NCBI GenBank assembly: GCA_938018045.1
Contig: CALIIP010000158.1
Location: forward strand, 1-10,398
From: an uncultured Flavobacteriaceae bacterium
GTDB taxonomy: Bacteria > Bacteroidota > Bacteroidia > Flavobacteriales > Flavobacteriaceae
Length of the DNA: 10,398 bases
Direction: 5' to 3'
Below the pieces are notes generated by a model, which saw only the letters and a list, made by a program, of their open reading frames with translations, was not told where the DNA came from and searched no databases. Below, one piece after another: positions 7,194-10,398 of the stretch. The first letter of the stretch is position 1, and each line of letters begins with the position of its first letter. Made by a program: the position numbers and the translations under genes.

Positions 7194-7231
7194 AATCCTG
7201 TCTCGCCAATGGCGGACAGGATTCTTTTTTT
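7194..7231. terminator. Strong hairpin terminator, probably bidirectional
   Basis: AATCCTGTC (7194-7202) pairs perfectly with GACAGGATT (7215-7223), and CGCC (7204-7207) pairs with GGCG (7211-7214) around an AAT loop, leaving one unpaired T. A run of seven T follows at 7225-7231 after a single C, so it fits intrinsic termination of the plus-strand RNA methyltransferase. An A-run precedes the stem (7191-7195), giving a T-rich tail on the minus strand, so it can also end the convergent secreted-protein transcript. Confidence 0.88.
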
Positions 7232-7251
7232 GGAGTTATTTGGGATTATTC

Positions 7252-8391
7252 TTAACGTCTTCTTCCCGTACTTCTTGAATTTGTAGATTTACCTCTTGAA
7301 GATGTGCTTCTTGTACTTTTAGAAGGTTGTCTTTGAGCAGTTCTACTTTTACTTCTTGCCTGTGTAGGTTTCCTCTGAGTACTTCGCGTTGTCCTCTGCG
7401 TTTGCGCAGGTTTCCTTTGAGTACTTCGAGTAGTTCTCTGTGTTTGAGATGGTTTTCTTTGCACAGTTCTATTAGTTCTCTGTGTTTGGGAAGGTTTTCT
7501 TTGCACTGTTCTATTAGTTCTCTGCGTTTGAGAAGGTTTTCTTGTTGTACTACGAGTATTTCTATCAGTTCTTACACTATTGTTATCACGAACAGTTCCT
7601 TGATTTCTTCTTGTATTCGTTGCTGTTCTATCAGAAACTCTGCGAGTGTTTGAATTTCTTGTAGATGCAGTTCTTGAACTCCTATAATCACTGTTTCTTC
7701 TTGTATTGTTTGCAGTTCTACTTCTACTGTTGTATGTTTTTCTTTTCTGCTGACGGATATCATATCTGTTTCTATTGTGCTTGTAACCGTAACGATTGTC
7801 TCTGTAATAAGTGTATCTATAAGGGTTGTAGTTATATCTGTATGGATTCACTCTTACAATTGTAAAGCCAATGAATGGTCTTACAAACCAATTGTGATAA
7901 GGGTGATACACATAATTTCTGTTATATGTATTGATATATCCAGAGCAGTGAGAATAATTTCCATAGTTATTATAATAGATATTTAAATTACCAATTCTGT
8001 TCAGTCTACCTGAATTATAATTGATATTTATAACTCCTGCACGTTTTATGCGTCCGTAGCGATCATAATATATTGGAGTGTCTTCTATTTGGATGATTGC
8101 TCCGTAACTATCATATTGTACATACGGATCATAATCATATCCAGAATTAAAACTAATGCTAACTCCCGGACTATCATAACTAACGTTTGTACCATTAGAT
8201 AAAGAATTTAAATAAAAATCAAACTCACCATTTTCGAAAACTGAAAATGTAATTCCGTTCTCAACGAATGTCATTGAATTGTCTGATGAATTGTAAATGG
8301 TTGTTGAAATTCCTGTTGCGAATGCTTTTGATGTTTGCATTGATATTGCTGATAAAGCAATTAAGGCAACTAATAAGATTCTTTTTTTCAT
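7252..8391 (-). CDS. Secreted, highly basic repeat protein of unknown function
   Basis: I do not recognise a characterised function. The 379-residue product starts with a clear Sec signal peptide (MKKRILLVALIALSAISMQTSKAFA, cleavage likely after Ala25). Residues 26-150 are beta-rich, with repeated strand-turn units such as YDRYGRIKRAGVININY and RLNRIGNLNIYYNNYG, a pattern I associate with uncharacterised flavobacterial secreted proteins. Residues 155-215 are rich in Tyr, Arg and Asn (NPYRYNYNPYRYTYYRDNRY). From about 205 to the end the chain is almost entirely Arg, Thr, Ser, Asn, Gln and Lys, is very basic and probably disordered, and includes five tandem 14-residue units at 284-353. There is one Cys (149), no lipobox and no T9SS sorting domain. 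Such a tail could bind polyanions such as nucleic acid, LPS or acidic polysaccharide, but this is inference. A sigma-54-type promoter lies upstream. The ATG at 8391-8389 fits the signal peptide exactly. Confidence 0.85.
   Translation of the reverse strand: MKKRILLVALIALSAISMQTSKAFATGISTTIYNSSDNSMTFVENGITFSVFENGEFDFYLNSLSNGTNVSYDSPGVSISFNSGYDYDPYVQYDSYGAIIQIEDTPIYYDRYGRIKRAGVININYNSGRLNRIGNLNIYYNNYGNYSHCSGYINTYNRNYVYHPYHNWFVRPFIGFTIVRVNPYRYNYNPYRYTYYRDNRYGYKHNRNRYDIRQQKRKTYNSRSRTANNTRRNSDYRSSRTASTRNSNTRRVSDRTATNTRRNQGTVRDNNSVRTDRNTRSTTRKPSQTQRTNRTVQRKPSQTQRTNRTVQRKPSQTQRTTRSTQRKPAQTQRTTRSTQRKPTQARSKSRTAQRQPSKSTRSTSSRGKSTNSRSTGRRR
7333..7542 (-). repeat. 42-bp tandem repeat, five units, coding for 14-residue units
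   Basis: The minus strand encodes five consecutive 14-residue units (284-297, 298-311, 312-325, 326-339, 340-353) of consensus RKPSQTQRT(N/T)R(T/S)(V/T)Q. The unit at 7501-7542 and the one at 7459-7500 differ at only 3 of 42 bases. Units 3 and 4 share RTTRSTQ and form a second subtype. The fifth is diverged, and the tail after it (RQPSKSTRSTSS) looks like a decayed sixth. The high DNA identity of neighbours indicates recent expansion or homogenisation, so copy number may vary between strains. Confidence 0.85.
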
Positions 8392-8443
8392 GGTATTTGT
8401 ATTTTAAATTAATAATACTTGGTTAGCATTACAATTACTACTT

Positions 8444-8459
8444 TACAAACAACGTGCCA
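8444..8459 (-). promoter_or_regulatory. Candidate sigma-54 (RpoN) -24/-12 promoter for the secreted repeat protein
   Basis: The minus strand reads TGGCACG, four bases, then TTGTA. The sigma-54 consensus is TGGCACG-N4-TTGC(A/T), so the -24 element and the spacing are exact and only the C of the -12 GC is changed to T. The predicted transcription start is near 8433, giving a leader of about 42 bases before the ATG at 8391. No TAnnTTTG box was found between this site and the gene. Confidence 0.6.
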
Positions 8460-8505
8460 AAAAAAACAATGAATAATTAAGAATGAAAAAATGAATAATT
8501 GTTTT

Positions 8506-8572
8506 GTCATTCTGAACGTAGTGAAGAATCTTTTCCATATGTCATTGCTTGGAAGAATGACGAAGTAATCTC
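8506..8572. repeat. REP-like intergenic element, copy 2, apparently composite
   Basis: Bases 8506-8531 match the left arm of copy 1 (411-436) at 25 of 26 positions and in the same orientation. The right half differs from copy 1: it has GTCATTGC (8541-8548) and GACGAAGTAATCTC (8559-8572), which resemble another common Bacteroidetes intergenic palindrome that begins GTCATTGC and ends GAAGCAATCTC. GTCATTCT (8506-8513) can still pair with AGAATGAC (8554-8561). The element lies in the 307-bp divergent region between the secreted-protein gene and the TerB-like gene, upstream of both promoters; apart from these signals I see nothing else in that region. Confidence 0.7.
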
Positions 8573-8666
8573 TTAATATTAAACGTTTCAACAAATAAGC
8601 AAAATAAACGCATCCACTATTACACAAATAAACAGTTAAACAAAATCTCACAATTACAAAAAAGTG

Positions 8667-8674
8667 TATTTTTG
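8667..8674 (+). promoter_or_regulatory. Candidate -7 promoter box for the TerB-like gene and priA
   Basis: TATTTTTG matches TAnnTTTG and lies 24 bases upstream of the ATG at 8699. It overlaps an in-frame TTG at 8672, which is therefore unlikely to be the true translation start. Confidence 0.5.
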
Positions 8675-8698
8675 AAAAACAATATAAAAACACTATTT

Positions 8699-9100
8699 AT
8701 GGATTTAATTGGAAATAAATTTTACCAAAACTTAGGAAAACTATTTTTTGCTGTTGCTGCGTGCGATAATGTAGTTAGAGAAGAAGAATTCTCATCATTA
8801 AAGAAAACAGTAACCAATCATTGGATGGAAATTGATGATTCAGAAGACGAATTTGGAAATGACGCTGTATATCAAATAGAAATAGTCTTCGACTTTTTGC
8901 ACGCAAGTGCTTTTGAAGATCACTCAGATGAATTTGTTGATGACTTTGCAGCATTCAAAAAGGAAAACGAAGCGTTATTCCCACCAAATGTTGAACGTGC
9001 TATTTGGAGAACTTGCGTAACAATTGCTGATGCTTTTTACGGACGTAATCGTTCTGAAAAGCAGGTGCTTGCAAAAATTAAAACATTGCTTTTAGGCTAA
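8699..9100 (+). CDS. Small TerB-like helical protein
   Basis: A 133-residue acidic soluble protein with no signal peptide or membrane segment. The first helix pair (NLGKLFFAVAACDNVVREEEFSSLKKTV, 11-38) and the last (TCVTIADAFYGRNRSEKQVLAKIKTLL, 105-131) both show the TerB-like pattern of a helix, an A-D/x-G-like turn and then S/R-E-x-E, a fold often linked to metal binding and stress responses. The match is by pattern only, without a search, so the specific tellurite-resistance role should not be assumed. The ATG at 8699 is preferred over the in-frame TTG at 8672 because that TTG lies within the -7 box. priA follows within a few bases, so the two are probably co-transcribed. Confidence 0.7.
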   Translation: MDLIGNKFYQNLGKLFFAVAACDNVVREEEFSSLKKTVTNHWMEIDDSEDEFGNDAVYQIEIVFDFLHASAFEDHSDEFVDDFAAFKKENEALFPPNVERAIWRTCVTIADAFYGRNRSEKQVLAKIKTLLLG

Positions 9101-9105
9101 ACTCC

Positions 9106-10398
9106 ATCTATTTTATAAACGTCATATTGCCAATTCCGCTGCCAAAGTTATTTACTTATAAGATAACAGAAGCAGAGTCACAGTTCTTAAAAAAGGGAAT
9201 GCGTGTTGCTGTAGAATTTGGTAAAAAGAAGGTTTATACTGCATTGGTGTATGAAATTCATCAAAATGCTCCAAAAGGATATGACGCAAAAGACATACAT
9301 CAAATATTAGATGATGCACCAATTGTAAACGAAATTCAGCTGCAGCATTGGCAATGGATTTCTGATTATTATATGTGTACGTTGGGCGATGTTTTTCGTG
9401 CTGCTTTACCATCTGCATTTATGCTAGAAAGTGAAACTGCTATTCTGAAAAACAATGATTTTGCTGCCGAAAATGAACTCAGTAATGATGAGTTTTTAAT
9501 TTTCGAAGCTTTGCAGCATCAGTCAGAATTAAATGTAAATCAAATTGTTAGTATCTTAAATAAAAAAACAGTCTTTCCGATTTTAAAATCGATGCTCGAC
9601 AAAGAAGCTATTATTTTAAAAGAACGAATTTACGAGCAATACAAACCGAAATTGGTAAAGTATGTTCGACTGAATCCTATATATACTGAAGATAAATTAA
9701 ATGATTTATTAGAATCATTAAATAGAGCAAAGAAACAGCGCGAAGCCGTTTTATCTTACTTTCAATTGCAAGCAAGTACAAAAAAACCAATTAAAGTTAC
9801 TGATTTAGAAACAGCATCTGGAAGTTCTGCTGCAGTGATAAAAGCATTGGTTGAAAAAGAAGTTTTTGAATACTATTTTATCCAAGTTGATAGAATTACT
9901 TTTGAAGGAAAAAACAACCAATTAAAAACACTGAATGAGCATCAATCTAAGGCGTTAGACGAGATTGAAGCGTCATTTAAAGAAAAGGATGTTGTATTGC
10001 TTCACGGAGTTACAAGTAGCGGTAAAACAGAGATTTATGCTGATTTAATCCAAAAAGAACTAGATAAAAAAAAGCAAGTATTATACTTGCTTCCAGAGAT
10101 TGCTTTGACTACACAACTCATCACACGACTACAACATTATTTTGGTGATAAAGTTGCCGTTTTTCATTCCAAATATTCGATGAATGAACGTGTAGAAGTT
10201 TGGAATAATGTACTGGATAATAAACCAAAAGCACAGATTATTTTAGGCGCTCGTTCATCATTATTCTTGCCGTTTTCTAATCTTGGATTGATCATAGTTG
10301 ATGAAGAACACGAAACTTCTTACAAACAATTTGATCCTGCGCCAAGATATCATGCACGTGATGCAGCAATTGTATTGTCGCATATGCATAAAGCCAAA
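9106..10398 (+). CDS. priA: Primosomal protein N' (replication restart helicase PriA), N-terminal 431 codons, runs off the right edge
   Basis: PriA binds abandoned replication forks and reloads the replicative helicase. From 9106 the reading frame stays open to the window end. The N-terminal 3'-DNA-binding domain is recognisable (VILPIPLPKLFTY, then GMRVAVEFGKKKVYTALV), followed by the conserved WISDYYMCTLGDVFRAALPSAF (about 85-106), a winged-helix region, and the helicase domain with Walker A GVTSSGKT (301-308) and DEEH (399-402) in IIVDEEHETSYKQFDPAPRYHARD. The zinc-binding and C-terminal parts lie beyond the window. The start is uncertain: no ATG or GTG lies between the in-frame stop at 9079-9081 and the conserved sequence. 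The codon at the family's usual Met position is ATC (9106), followed by YFINVILP. The first conventional alternative is TTG at 9127, which would remove most of the first beta strand. Numbering here is from 9106. Confidence 0.93.
   Translation, partial: MYFINVILPIPLPKLFTYKITEAESQFLKKGMRVAVEFGKKKVYTALVYEIHQNAPKGYDAKDIHQILDDAPIVNEIQLQHWQWISDYYMCTLGDVFRAALPSAFMLESETAILKNNDFAAENELSNDEFLIFEALQHQSELNVNQIVSILNKKTVFPILKSMLDKEAIILKERIYEQYKPKLVKYVRLNPIYTEDKLNDLLESLNRAKKQREAVLSYFQLQASTKKPIKVTDLETASGSSAAVIKALVEKEVFEYYFIQVDRITFEGKNNQLKTLNEHQSKALDEIEASFKEKDVVLLHGVTSSGKTEIYADLIQKELDKKKQVLYLLPEIALTTQLITRLQHYFGDKVAVFHSKYSMNERVEVWNNVLDNKPKAQIILGARSSLFLPFSNLGLIIVDEEHETSYKQFDPAPRYHARDAAIVLSHMHKAK

Noticed and set aside
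7333..7542. Regularly spaced repeats considered as a CRISPR-like array
   Set aside because: The units are direct tandem copies without unique spacers, lie in frame in a coding gene, and there are no cas genes.
7327..7653. 108-residue plus-strand frame rich in Ser, Leu, Arg and Cys
   Set aside because: It is the antisense shadow of the repetitive tail of the secreted protein; the repeats keep the opposite frame open.
8409..8693. 94-residue minus-strand frame in the intergenic region
   Set aside because: It runs through the REP-like element, the sigma-54 candidate and the forward promoter. Its composition is not protein-like and no promoter fits it.
8672..8698. Upstream TTG start for the TerB-like gene, adding nine residues
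   Set aside because: The TTG forms part of the TAnnTTTG -7 box, and the added KNNIKTLF stretch does not resemble the family; the ATG at 8699 is the better start.
8699..9100. TerB-like gene considered as part of a tellurite or phage-defence ter cluster
   Set aside because: No other ter genes (TerC, TerD, TerZ) are in the window; its neighbour is priA, and the similarity is only at the level of the helical pattern.

Overview
The window is about 10.4 kb of AT-rich DNA from a member of the Bacteroidetes, most likely a flavobacterium (Flavobacteriaceae). The evidence is the flavobacterial style of RecQ, TatC, KdsD and PriA, several TAnnTTTG-type -7 promoter boxes, the lack of Shine-Dalgarno sequences before most genes, and two copies of a dispersed palindromic repeat of the type found between Bacteroidetes genes. 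The content is mainly chromosomal housekeeping. I see no transposase, phage gene, CRISPR array, rRNA or tRNA, and no clear previously undescribed multi-gene system.

Left part (1-2323, minus strand): kdsD - tatC - lptB. KdsD makes arabinose-5-phosphate for Kdo and LptB is the ATPase of lipopolysaccharide export, so envelope biogenesis brackets the Tat protein export channel. kdsD and tatC are one base apart. tatC and lptB are separated by an unusual repeat island: a palindromic REP-like element with an array of ACTG heptamers on each side, the two arrays pointing in opposite directions. The right array supplies the last codons of tatC.

Middle (2324-7231): recQ runs rightward from a 60-bp divergent spacer and converges on a ZIP metal transporter, with overlapping stop codons. 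The transporter is translationally coupled (ATGA overlap) to an upstream SAM-dependent methyltransferase of unknown substrate. That methyltransferase diverges from a THUMP-domain RNA methyltransferase, with two back-to-back -7 boxes in the 53-bp spacer. A strong, probably bidirectional hairpin terminator follows.

Right part (7252-10398): a secreted, extremely basic protein with five 14-residue tandem repeats lies on the minus strand. Upstream of it is a good candidate sigma-54 (-24/-12) promoter, the most interesting regulatory signal here. A second REP-like element sits in the divergent intergenic region. Next are a small TerB-like protein and the 5' part of priA (replication restart helicase), which runs off the window. 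priA has no ATG/GTG/TTG at the start position expected for its family; the codon there reads ATC.
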